A stretch of 64,000 nt of DNA, taken from the NCBI GenBank assembly GCA_031216915.1, contig CM062296.1, positions 448,880,287 through 448,944,286 of the forward strand. Reading direction: 5' to 3'. Each line of letters begins with the position of its first letter. Positions within the stretch are counted from its first letter, which is position 1. Shown in pieces: positions 35,360-46,160 of this stretch. A program made the translations under genes and the position numbers. A model generated the notes under the pieces. The model was given only the letters and a program-made list of their open reading frames with translations. It did no database searches and was not told where the DNA came from. This stretch comes from Pictodentalium vernedei (lineage: Eukaryota > Mollusca > Scaphopoda > Dentaliida > Dentaliidae).

Positions 35360-38290
35360 CGAAAAGTTGCCGTCGAAGAGAAGCTCCTCCGAGAACGAAG
35401 CGACTCTGAGAGAGTGCTTAACCTTACTATCCACGCGTGTGGATGTAGCTAGGGCTGCGTCACGTCTAACCAACTCCAATCAGCCACTGAAGGGCGGAGT
35501 TATACGTGAACAAACTACTGCCCTTAAAAGAAATTACATTGAGAATAATATCCCGTAAATCTTTTCTTGAAGACGTAATGATAACGCCTCAGTAAGGCGG
35601 ATTACGTATGATAAAGCGTCTAAGTTAAGTCTACTATACATCATGTCGTTTCCAACATTGAAGTTGGAAAAGACATAAACGGCGAAAAAGAATATATCCA
35701 GTCTTTAACCACACCGTCTAGACGCATATGAACTCTCGGTATGCCCTGCTCTGCCAAAATAAACTATTCGTATAAATGATAAAATGGCAGAAATGAGCAA
35801 CGCGGACAAGAAACTAAACTATCATGCTTGGTAGCAGGCTTGTATATATATATATATAGCGTCGAAAAATAAAACACATGTTGTAATGACAATATTGGAC
35901 TGCGTCGGTAAGTCAGGGACAATGTCCCTGAACCGATCGAAAAATCCGAGTCCAATGACGCTATAAGTCTCTTATCCAAGATCGCAGCAATGAAGTCCGA
36001 AATAACAATCACTGGAAGATAATGCCAGAAGATATGAAAGGCATCTTCCGATACTACTAAAGGGAAAACTCGAAATCTTTCGAATCCCTTTCGCCATCCT
36101 GTCGGACCCTATAAAGCATTCGGTCGTCCGTACCTGATGCAACCGCGGACCGCACCGACCCAGCGCCGTCGGATAATTCCTGATTCGACCGAGAAACTGT
36201 CGATTGCTGGGATGCTGCGAAACAACTGTGCTAACTCGGATAGCACGTCCGTCACTGAGGCCTGAGGAGAAGCGGTCTTACGATGCATTGCCGCTGGAAG
36301 CTCCGTGATCGTTACCCCGTGCATACTACCAATATGCGAGCGAACGGAGTGTATAGGCCTTGTGTCCCTTGGCTACCGGATGGCGCGACCTATTCGCCGT
36401 GGCATCACTGAATGATGAAACTGATCGGTTACTCAAGGTCACTTAGCCAATGTGCGGTCGTGTGCCCTGCTGTGAGGATGAGGAAGCATTAAGGACAGTC
36501 TCTCGGACTGTCAATATAACGGAGCGTCCCGACCGATGGACATAAGCTCCGAATGTAAAATATCTGAACCACAACATGCGGTCCCCTATGTTGTTGGACG
36601 AGAGAGGGACCTCTCTCGCTCACAGCCCGGACGGACCTGGACAAGCCAGGAACCGGACTAACAGGCTTCCTCCGATCTGTCCTCAATCTGCCGTCACTGG
36701 GTGAGTACAAAAGTAATTAAAGTGCTCGCATCACCCAAATCTCCTTCCTAGACCGCAACGGACGAACCCGGCAGCCGAACCATTCGATGAATGTACGCTA
36801 CACCGGGTGAGCTAGCGAATGTCACTCCGTAGGCGATAGACATATTCCATGAGCACTTATTGCCGCTAGCTCTTCATTAACTATGACGACAGATGCACAC
36901 TTTTGAAAGACATCTCCGTAACTTTGCGAACAAGAAACCAGAAATGCTTGGTTATAGCAAGCATAAAATAATAATATATATAACGTCGTTCAATAATTCG
37001 AAAGTTTGTGTGACATTACTGGACTATGTCGGAACTGAGGGACGATGTCCCTGAACCGAACCAAAAATTTCTAAGTCCACCGACGCTATCAGTTTCTTAT
37101 CCGGCATCGCAGCATTCTGGTCCGACGAAAGAAGCTGTAGAAGACCAAGTCAGATGACATACACAACAGCATATGTTGTTCCGAAAGGGAAAGCTCGAAA
37201 TCCTCCAAATCCCTTTCGGTATCCCGTCGGACCGGATGAAACTTTCGGACATCCGTACCCGCTTCCGCGGAGCGTCCCGACCCAGCATCGTCGGATAAAA
37301 AATATGCGACAGATTCAGTTGATGCTGGGATGCTACGATAAACTGTGCTATTTAGGAAAGCACGTCCGTTCCCGAGGCCTGTGCAGTAGCGGTCTTACGA
37401 TGCATTGCCGCCGGAAGCTCCGTGTACGTTGACTCCCGCATACTTCCTATGCGAACGTCCGGAGTCTGCAGGCCTCGTGTCCCTGGCTACCGGATGGTGT
37501 GACCTGGTCGCCGAAGAATCCTTGATCGGCGAAGCTGGTAATATATCGGCGGTCACGCAGCCAAGGTGCGGTCGTGTGCGCTGACGAGAAGAGGAAGCCT
37601 TAGCAGTCTCCGTGGACTGCCTATACAACGGAGCATCCCGAGCGACGGACGTATGCTCCGCTTGCGACACATTTTGTACCACAACATCTGGGGCCAGATG
37701 TTGTTGAACGAGAGAGGGGCCTCTCTCGCTTGCCGTCCGGATGGACCGGAAAGGGCTATGAACCGGACTAAAAGGCTTCCTCCGTTCTCCCTCCGATCCG
37801 CCGTCACTGGGTGTGCATTAGGTTGATTTATAGTGCTCGCATCACCCCAAAATTCCTTCTAGACCGCAACGGACGAACCCGGCTGCCGAACCATTTGGTG
37901 AATGGACGCTACACCGGGCGAGCTAGCGGACGTCAAAGGCCGTCGAACCTACTAGGGTCCTCTTAGGCAATTGGCGTATTTACATGAGCACTTTCCACTA
38001 GCCCTTCATTAATTGTGACGACGGAGGCACACTGTTGGAAGACATCACAGATACATCACCCTAATCTTGATCGTCTGAAATAGAAATTGATAAAGTAGAG
38101 TGACCCTGCGGGGAAAGGACCGGAGTGTCCAATTCCCCAATAACATACCGTGACATACGCTTCCCATATTGTCATCGAAATCATACGATACAGAACAGGA
38201 GTTAATGCGAGTACACTGACCACATATAGAATGATTATAAAGTCAGAGGAAGACTTCCTCTTAATACAATTGATCAATATCCTTTCAATG
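35360..38290 (-). pseudogene. Duplicated gag remnant of A2
   Basis: It carries the same two-unit gag structure as A1. Single-base and small indel differences between A1 and A2 are scattered. The two units inside each element differ much more from each other, which dates the duplication before A1 and A2 split. Confidence 0.8.
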
Positions 38291-39379
38291 TGAAAAGAAA
38301 CAAGTCCTGGTACTCGCACTAACCCCTGGCAATCAAAATACATAATAATAATATGATCCATTAATATAGAAAAAATAACTGAAATCAAAATATTTTGAAA
38401 AAATATTTTTTCAGAATAGCCCAAGTTTCTGAAAAGTAACGTTGAGCCCCAATGGATCCCAAGCCTAAGTGTGGACAAAAATTTTAAAAATATTTTAAAC
38501 AATTTATTCAACACTTACGAACAATAATAATGTATCTAGTTATGATTAAAATAACATCAAGATATTATTTTCCAAAAATCCCCCCCTCACACAGAGGGCT
38601 GTTGTAAATGTAAACAATGAGTGTAAAAACACTAAAATAAGACTCCAGGCACCCAGGCCCGAAATCAGTTACCAAAAATACACTATCTGATGCAAAACAG
38701 AGACTTCCAGGGAAGAAACTGCAGAACATCAGATGGTAGATGCAGAACACAACACCTAACCACCCGTAGGTGAAGACGTAAACATGGGGAAAAGAACAGA
38801 ATTCATTCTGTTATTCCGCTAAAACTCCCAAAAAAATTTAGTAATAATAATTACAAAAACTATGCCAAAAGCATGGGAGAATAGCAAGGGAGGACTTAAA
38901 GGACAGGGAGAGAGGAAAACACTTAAAAAACAGTGTAACTAAATAATCAGATGACAACAAAATGGCTGCTGCCTCGAAAATAGGTAACTTAACATAATTT
39001 CATTAAAAAATTTTAAGTTACAGCCCTGATAATATTCTGTCACACATTTTTTCCTCTCCTCCTTCTCTATCCTCCTTAGAATCACCATTTCACTAATATT
39101 TATGTGTCTGGCATCATTTAAACTGAGATTTACAAGCACAAAGATTAGTCAGATGTTAACTGATGAAGGGCCAAACTTAGAATGATTAATGGCGCCAATT
39201 TCGGAACGTCCTTGACACTGCGCATGCGCAGTAGAGGCGAAGTGTGGAGGGCCTTTCAGGACATGTTTTCTTTGGTTTTAGATGCAAATTTTGGGGATTG
39301 GGGGGCAAAATTTGTGTTTGGCCCTATATTTTAAGAGTAAGCACCAGCTATGTCTGGGTCATTGGTACAGTATAAAAAT

Positions 39380-39899
39380 ATAGCCAAAAGCTTAAGAGTT
39401 TAACAGGAACTGTTGATGGAAGGATAGGGAAGGAATACTTAACAAACAGTGGAATAATCATTATCAAAAATGATGACGTCAGACGAATGTCCCGAAATTG
39501 GGAAACATAAAATAATGTTATAATTATTATAAAGTTACAGCCCTGAACGTCTAAAACCACCATTGAACACTTCCATCATCCAATAACAGCCTTGGGATCC
39601 ACCAATTCTTGCATTGATTTGTGTCTGGCATCCTCAAAAAAGGAGATTTTAAAGCACAGATGTCAGTCCATTGTTGCTGACTTTAGGGCCAAACAAAGAA
39701 TGATGTTTGCGCCAATTCCAGTCACTTTCTGACAGTTGCGCATGCACAGAGAGTAAATGTATGGAGGACCAGATAGGACTTTTAATTTTTGCTTTTTCAA
39801 GCAAATTTTGGGATTGGGGGGTTCAAAATTTGTGTTTGGCCCTTGATAACTTTGAGTTTGCACCAGCTAGTCTGGGCCATTGGGTTATAGTATAAAAAT
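39380..39899 (-). mobile_element. DIRS family B copy B2, last fragment
   Basis: It begins ATAGCCAAAAGCTTAAGAG, aligned to B1 at 19374 onward. It includes ATGATGACGTCAG and the right terminal repeat ending CTGGGCCATTGGGTTATAG. It closes the nest that starts at 22496. Confidence 0.88.
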
Positions 39900-40298
39900 A
39901 CAATAAGTCAAACACTTTTTGGAAATATTTATTGTTTTGAAGTGGAGACAGTATAAACAAAAAGGTTATGGAACAAAGAGAATAACTGTTTAGTTTGTCA
40001 AAATAAATTTATTATCCACCTCAAACCATAATTATCTAACCTGCATGTCAAAGGTCAGAGATTAAATAATTAATCCTATTCATGGTATAAAAATTTTTTT
40101 GGATCACTCTTTATAGTTATGCAATATTACTCTGTTTAATCCGTAACAAATTCATAAAAATTAAATACAAGTAAGCGTTGATTCAATTTACAGGGAAAAA
40201 TTTGATAATAAGTGCACAAATTTATTTATGTTAGTGGCAAGGGAAATCCTGTCCTGGGCATGAATATCCACCAGCAGCGTTCAAAAAGTAATATATCC
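39900..40298. other. Intronic AT-rich DNA
   Basis: No repeat boundary or exon recognised. Confidence 0.5.
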
Positions 40299-40548
40299 CA
40301 AGCTTGGAAATAAGCAAACTCATTTGCAGAATAAGTCCCCAGATGGTGAATGTGCAGATGCTATCCCACATAGTGGGCCATTTTATCCTCTGGGTACCCC
40401 TTTCTGTTTTGGCTTGAGATTTTGATTCAGACTGAGGTTCACAGAGGGCAAATTTAGAGATACTACCATGCTGTGCAGGGTAGCATCATCAAATTCACCC
40501 TCTCAGGACTTAATTCTGCAGATGACAGTCTGCTTATTTCCTGGCTTG
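40299..40548. mobile_element. MITE with long TIRs (CAAGCCTGGAAATAAGC)
   Basis: It starts CAAGCTTGGAAATAAGC and ends GCTTATTTCCTGGCTTG, with GGGTGAATG / CACCCTCTC arms inside. Same family as 21526. It ends ~60 bp from the CFAP47 exon. Confidence 0.8.
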
Positions 40549-40609
40549 AATACATGGCGAAACAAATACAAGATACCTGTAAATCTCGGACAAAATACAG
40601 CACACTTAC

Positions 40610-40778
40610 CTGAACTATTAGCTTTGCCTCATGTAATTTTCCATATACAGTTGGTGTGAAGCTCACATGGATCAAAGTTCCTGCAGTTCCTTTTGCTGCA
40701 AGTTCTCCACTCTGGGGGGAAATACTGAACTCAGGATCACTTCCCGAGGTGAAAAATGCATTATAGAGAACTGGATGA
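40610..40778 (-). CDS. CFAP47: CFAP47-like, penultimate coding exon
   Basis: The acceptor TTTCTTTCAG lies just above 40778 and a strong donor CAG|GTAAGTG at 40610. The 169 bases give one base that completes a split codon plus 56 codons. The peptide has NAFFTSGSDPEFSISPQSGE and FTPTVYGKLHEAKLIVQ, the typical strands of an Ig-like axonemal domain. Joining AA from the exon at 45871 with T here makes an Asn codon. The downstream junction is phase 0 and fits the exon at 20919. The reading frame is intact. The family assignment comes from recognition of these motifs, not from a search. Confidence 0.8.
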
Positions 40779-41156
40779 CTGAAAGAAATAAAACAATAAA
40801 TGAAATATTGTCTGATTTAAGGTGTAATATAATTAAAAATAATATAACATATTTAGTGGATTTTATGCCTCTTAAAGTCCTCAATTAGTGCGATTTGGGA
40901 CCAACAAGAAGATGGTTGTGCCACAACCATTGCAGGTGTCTGGATATGTACCTGTATAAATTGTTTAATCACACATAATGGGGATTTCCAGGTTACTTTG
41001 GCCAAGGCAATGAAATTCCACTCCAGTGGTGTGTAAAGGCATTTAAATTGATGAGGTCAGTTATTTAGTATCACTCAGCTTATAATATATACAGTTCATA
41101 ATGACCCAACATTGCTATTGAAATCAGAATTTCTGTTTCAAAGAGCACAGCTCCAC

Positions 41157-41409
41157 TTTTTACCTGATGAATGGCTGCATTCACCCTCATAATTCACACA
41201 ATGAGCAGTTAAAAAAACCCCATTATTTTTCAAAACAATTTCAACCAAACTATATCATGTTCATTAGAATGAGCTTGTTGAGATCGTAACCATGAAAGGT
41301 CATATGATATGATATGGTTTTGTTGAAATTTTGTGAAAAATTTAAAAAAAAAAAATAAAATAATTAAAATAAGAAATTTTGATATCATGTCCATTGGGCA
41401 AAGGGTTAA
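41157..41409. mobile_element. piggyBac-like MITE (ATATCATG core)
   Basis: The right end is CATTGGGCAAAGGGTTAA and the left end is TTTACCTGATGAATGGCTGC. Internal arms CAAACTATATCATG and CATATGATATGG pair around TTCATTAGAATGAGC. Confidence 0.7.
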
Positions 41410-41450
41410 CTGTGCCAGATTAAATTTGTAAGACAGACTCTGTGCTTATA

Positions 41451-41878
41451 CAGTGGAGCCCACTTAATTGGATATCTCTCAATTAAATAACCCTGTTAAC
41501 TGAATATAATTTCCAAACACCAAACATTTACCATACCATCAGTACAAATTTGACCTATTGATTTCATACAGGTCATAGAATAAAATTCTGTTAATTGAAT
41601 AAAAAGGCTTGAAATCTATCAAACAACTGCTCTGACATCCACTGAATTCTCCACCTTTCTTGACAGTTTTGGCCTCAATACATCAAATATAATCATTTAA
41701 TGTATTATATATCTTGTTTGACAGAGCTCAATTAGCTCTGTCAAACAAGATATAATAGCATAAATGATCAATTTATAATAAGATAGGTAAATGGCCCGAT
41801 TCCTGTTAATTGTATCCTCCTGTTAACTGAATATTTTTCTCTAGTAAAGTGGCTCTTCAACTAACAGGGTTCCACTGT
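41451..41878. mobile_element. Tigger/pogo-like MITE
   Basis: CAGTGGAGCCCACTTAATTG at one end and CAACTAACAGGGTTCCACTG at the other are inverted, with TA on both sides, matching the TA target of the Tc1/mariner-pogo group. A perfect palindrome at 41707-41753 (GACAGAGCTCAATTAGCTCTGTC at its heart, given here by position only beyond 20 bases) lies in the middle. No transposase frame remains. Confidence 0.75.
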
Positions 41879-42424
41879 AATTGTTTTATTACAAAATATT
41901 AAAATGTGTAAATGAACTCTCCAACAAGTTGTAATGAAATTAATCCATAACTCCGCCCAGTTTGGTAATCATAATAATATTATCAGATTAGTATGGAGGG
42001 GTCGGGATACCCACTGTCACATTCACCACCAACCACCTTTATGAATCTGGAAACTCGTCCATCTAAAGAAATAGATTAATGGGGTAGGTCACCAGGTTTG
42101 AAGTTAAAGGTCTACTCACAACTACCCGTAGGTCCTTTTATCACAGCCTAAAACGTGCATGTAGTCAGTGCTGGAGTTAAATGTATTATGGGGAGTGAGA
42201 GGTAGATAGCCAATCTGGCTATGTCATCTTCAAATGGTATAGATAAAGTATAATTATCTATATGTATTCAAAAGTTAGATATGTAACTGCATGTAGCCTA
42301 TACCATTAAATAAAATATCTATCTATCGATATGAAGAAAATGTTGTTTACCTCTATCAAAAACAAGAAGCGCACTGAAGCAACATTTTGCTTTACAGTGG
42401 TTTCAGCACTTCAGAACAGTGCCA

Positions 42425-42666
42425 TTAACCCTTTACCCAATGCACAGGATTTCAAAATGTATTATTCAATTACTTTTCAAGTTTTTGAAAAAATTTCAAC
42501 AAAACTATAACAGCTAATCCCTCATGTCACAACCTCAACAAGCTCATTCCAATGAGGGACCATATGAAATGGTTTTGTTGAAAATTTCAGAAATTTTGAA
42601 TTTTTCAACTGTTGAATTTGTAAATTACACAGGCGGATGCAGCAGATTCATTGGGTAAAGAGTTAA
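42425..42666. mobile_element. piggyBac-like palindromic MITE
   Basis: Ends TTAACCCTTTACCCAATGC and ATTGGGTAAAGAGTTAA. The core arms are around CAACAAAACTATAACAG and CATATGAAATGGTTTTGTTG. Confidence 0.8.
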
Positions 42667-42687
42667 AGTGGCTTCCAGAACTTAGGC

Positions 42688-42927
42688 TGTTTACTCTCTA
42701 CCTAATGTACTGGCCATATCCAATCAGTGATAGTTACAAAAATCGCCAATTAAATTTTTATTATTTTTTCAATGTTTGGCTTCAGAACATAGCTTATGAC
42801 CTCTCACTGGATAAAACTCATACCAGTGAGGGTCATAAGCTATCTTTTGGAGATAAAAATGAAACATTTTCAGTTATCCAAAAACTTGTTTGGCATCATC
42901 TGCTGAGCATGTTAGAAAAAGGGTTAA
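42688..42927. mobile_element. piggyBac-like palindromic MITE
   Basis: Left end TTTACTCTCTACCTAATG, right end GTTAGAAAAAGGGTTAA. The core uses AACATAGCTTATGACC and GGTCATAAGCTATCTT. Confidence 0.75.
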
Positions 42928-43573
42928 AGAATCAATTCTGGTTTGAGTATCTTATACCTCAATACCAAAAAGGATTCATTCCGAATCAGGTCCCCATTAT
43001 TGCCTAAATACAAGTAATATTTTGTGTAGAGGTCAGTTAACTTTTGACAGAGATTTCAATTCAGATTTTAACTGGCGTATACAGGCAGAAAAGACTTATC
43101 TATGGACCACTGGTTAGGTTTAAGTCTAGTTCTTTCTTGAGGAGTGATATAAACAAAAGTGCCCAGTACTTGGCATTTTTCAGTAATTGTGTTCAACAAT
43201 GCTTGTGATGTAGTTATATATCTTTACACTTGATCCTAAAATACTCTACTTTTATTATTTTATTCCTTTACAAATACATCTAGAAGAAAATACTTGCAAA
43301 AAAAAATATTGAATAACTGAAATTTTTCATCATTTATTCAACAAGCTCATTTCAAACAGGGGCCAGAGGCTATGCTTGGAAGGCAAATATTTAAGAAATA
43401 ATAAAATATTTATGGTGATTTTTGTAAATGCAAGAGGTAACTGTGTCATCCTTATCTCATATGCAAATGTAGTTCACAGCCCCTCATTATAGTTACAATG
43501 CTGTGGGTGGGGTGGGGGGATGGGCGACTATTCTGGAAACTCAATTTAACAAGAACAAGATTCATAATGAGAT

Positions 43574-43827
43574 CAAGCCAGAAAATAAGCAGACTGTCAT
43601 CTGCAAAATGAGGTCCCCAGAGGGTGAAATTAGTGATACTACCCTGCATAGCAGGGTATCATCACTAAACTTACCCTCTGTGAACCTCAATCTGAATTAG
43701 GGTCTCACAACTAAACAGAAAGAGGTAACCAGAGGATAAATTGGCCAACTGTATGTGATAGCACCATCAAATTCACCCTCTGGGGACTTCATTCTGCAAA
43801 TGTCAGACTGCTTATTTTCAGGCCTGA
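43574..43827. mobile_element. MITE with long TIRs (CAAGCCTGGAAATAAGC)
   Basis: Starts CAAGCCAGAAAATAAGCAGA and ends TGCTTATTTTCAGGCCTG. Internal GAGGTCCCCAGAGGGTGAA pairs with TTCACCCTCTGGGGACTTC. Confidence 0.8.
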
Positions 43828-44177
43828 ATGAGATACCAGTGATGATTATTTATGGGTCTTCAGAAAAGATTACAGTCTTCTACCGAACAAAATTTGCAGG
43901 TTTTGTCTTTTGTGCCAGCCTGGTGTTGAAAAGCCAGTAAACAGCTTCATTAGAAACATGTGTGTTTTTTCAGTTTTCAGATGGGTCGCACAAATGACAG
44001 ACAAATATTGATAAATGCTGAGTCATTTATGTCAGTGTTATAAGCAGCAGCCCTTCTGCACCTAAATCATTCTTGTTAATCCCATGCAGGTTTTGAAAAG
44101 GTGAGGCCTATATTTACAGAGCAACAACCATAAATTATATTCACTGAAATGCTTTGGTGCTGGAAAACTAAATGTAA

Positions 44178-44386
44178 TTAAACCTTTTACCCAATGCACA
44201 TGATATCAAAATTTGTTATTATTTTTTTAGATGTTTGAAAAAAATTCAAGAAAACCATATCATGTTACCCCTAAAGGAGCCCATTCCAATAAGAGGTCAC
44301 ATGGTATGGTTTTCTTGAACTTTTTAAAATCATTTTGTAAATTATTACATGTGAGAATGCAGCTGATTTGTTAGGTGAAGAGTTAA
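44178..44386. mobile_element. piggyBac-like palindromic MITE
   Basis: Left TTAAACCTTTTACCCAATGC, right TTAGGTGAAGAGTTAA. Core AAGAAAACCATATCATG and CATGGTATGGTTTTCTTG. Confidence 0.75.
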
Positions 44387-44536
44387 AAGGTGATTCAATT
44401 CAATAAACAACTCATTTCCCACCTGGTATATTGCATAATTTTTTTTTTCAGTTAACATGCAGATGACAAAATGAACATCAAACTGGGAGAGATGCTCAGT
44501 AATAATCTAATCTGACAGCCCTACTGGGTTGTAGAA

Positions 44537-44823
44537 TTAACTGGTTGAGCACTAGAAGCCACAATCATGGCTCTACTGAAAAGTGCTAGAAGCCATTAGC
44601 TTATTGTTTGCTAAGCAGTTGAACATTTTTTCTACATAAAATTGGTTACAATTAATTGGAGAGTGCCTGTGCACACTCTGCAAGAAATTATAACAAAACA
44701 ATTATTTATAAACAGAATCTTGCTAAATTAAGGCTACTCTTGCTCATAGCCTGGTAGCTTTGAAAACAAAATACCTGGCTTTCAAATCACATTTGAAAAA
44801 TAATTCAGCACTCAACCCGTTAA
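44537..44823. mobile_element. TTAA-bounded MITE related to the hairpin family
   Basis: Ends TTAACTGGTTGAGCACT and GCACTCAACCCGTTAA. The interior has GGAGAGTGCCTGTGCACACTC, a decayed form of the central hairpin in the copies at 1227, 21040 and 45552 (the motif is cited here only to 20 bases of interest). Confidence 0.65.
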
Positions 44824-45130
44824 ATTATTACTGAACCTTCTAACAAATGTAAAATGGATTTGCCTGTAACAAACTGTTTTAAAAGGATGACCATATTATA
44901 ACACCACTGTCTTGAACAGTCAGTTATATTTTTTTATGCTTATTTGTTTTACAAGGATTGGAGAACAAGTTATGCAACTCATATTAATGCCCCTCTTTGG
45001 TGGAGGTGTGTTGGATGATCTTCATAGCAGCAACTTCGTGGCCTCACTCTTCTCGAATACCACGATAGGATCCCTCTGCAAGGTGTGTGTCTCTCTCCTC
45101 ACAGAGGACAGCCATTTTACATTACATAAA

Positions 45131-45551
45131 ACAGTGACGCCTACATTATTTATTGGAAATCACCAAATTGTATAACCCTGTTAATTCAATATATTTTTGA
45201 AACACAAAACCATTTATCATACTTTCAGTACAAATTTGATCTGTTATTTGCTTATAGGTTATAGAGCAAACTCCTGTTAATTGAACGAACAAATTTTATA
45301 CGAGGTCAAGAAATTACCTTGACAATCACCAAATTTCCTTCGTTTATAGACTTATTTGTCCTAGTAAATACAAAACAGACATATAATCTATTATATCTTG
45401 TTTGATAGTGCACAATCAGCGCTGTCAAATAATATATAATACAATACAATATCAGTTAATCTCTAGAATACATGGAAGTGACAAAATCCCTATTATAATT
45501 GTTTACTCCTGTTGAGTGAATAATTTTCATTGGCAAAAAAGTGGCTATTCA
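45131..45551. mobile_element. Tigger/pogo-like MITE, truncated
   Basis: It follows the copy at 41451: CAGTGACGCC start, AACCCTGTTAATTCAATAT, then a decayed central palindrome (TATCTTGTTTGATAGTGC). The right terminal repeat is missing where the next MITE begins. Confidence 0.6.
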
Positions 45552-45803
45552 ATTAAATGGTGGAGTGCTGAATTATTTTTGGTCATCAAAATTTGTTCAC
45601 AAAGTCTCTGTTTTGTCACAATTTATGGGAGAATGCCTGGTGGCATTCTCCCATAAATCATAACATGGCAAATCCACTCTTACTAAATAATATCATTTTA
45701 AAGATAATAGTAACCACAACCATAGAATATGAAACCTTTAAATTGAGACACAAGCATTTAGGAATAAAATCCAAATATGGGCTTCCAGCACTTTACTAGT
45801 TAA
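45552..45803. mobile_element. MITE with central hairpin
   Basis: TTAA-bounded, with GGTGGAGTGCTGAATTATT at one end and CCAGCACTTTACTAGTTAA at the other. The hairpin arms are ATGGGAGAATGCC and GGCATTCTCCCAT. It is the closest relative of the copy at 1227. Confidence 0.8.
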
Positions 45804-45870
45804 TAGGGTTTCACTATATAAAAACACAAAAATTGTGTAAGGAGAAGAATCACTAAAATAAAACTTTTAC

Positions 45871-46032
45871 TTTGTCTGACTGTTCAATCTAAATCCGACT
45901 GAAGATTCTTTATGAAGACCAGTGGCCTCGATCATTATTTTGTCATCAACTGGAGGTTCAGTAGCAATGAATCTCAATGGAAACCTCCAGAGTCCACCAG
46001 TTGCAGCTGTTACCACTAGTTTAACATCATAA
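45871..46032 (-). CDS. CFAP47: CFAP47-like, internal coding exon
   Basis: An acceptor ATTATTTTCAG precedes 46032 and the donor GTAAAA follows 45871. The 162 bases carry one base of a split codon, 53 codons, then two bases of the next split codon. The peptide has YDVKLVVTAATGGLWRFPLR, IATEPPVDDKIMIEATGL and SSVGFRLNSQT. In CFAP47 the equivalent stretch is a conserved Ig-like domain near the C-terminus. The next upstream exon must end with two bases of a codon; I could not find it before the window end, so it is probably beyond 48 kb or outside. Confidence 0.8.
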
Positions 46033-46160
46033 CTGAAAATAATCAAAATATACATTTTACTGATATTTCCGAAGTCTGATTTTACTTTCCTTCTCACGTC
46101 AACTTTCTGACATTGTTGGAGGAGTGTATCAGTAGATAAAATTTATTGTCAGCTAAAATT

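Larger units (their letters stand above)
32517..39379 (-). mobile_element. DIRS family A, non-autonomous copy A2
   Basis: Very similar to A1 along its whole length, including the RT deletion (junction near 35355) and the gag duplication (35806-36929 and 36930-38050). The high-coordinate end is complete (CAGTATAAAAAT). The low-coordinate end begins at GACATAGCTGG, so about 55 bases of the terminus are missing at the join with B2. The ICR at 32770-32855 is present. It sits inside B2, whose right end resumes at 39380. Confidence 0.9.
20920..40609 (-). other. CFAP47: Last CFAP47 intron (~19.7 kb)
   Basis: The donor is GTAAGTGTG on the minus strand at 40609-40601 and the acceptor is TTTACAG at 20920. 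DIRS copies A1, A2 and B2 make up roughly 17.4 kb of it. Without them the intron would be about 2.3 kb. Confidence 0.65.
40779..45870 (-). other. CFAP47: CFAP47 intron filled with MITEs
   Basis: This intron is about 5.1 kb, from GTAAAA at 45870-45865 to the TTTCAG acceptor at 40779. It holds at least eight palindromic MITEs listed separately and a short coding-like island near 44965-45095 on the other strand. Between the MITEs I see no exon. Confidence 0.65.

Noticed and set aside
42651..43007. 118-codon plus-strand gene
   Set aside because: The frame crosses the ends of two palindromic MITEs; openness is explained by MITE sequence.
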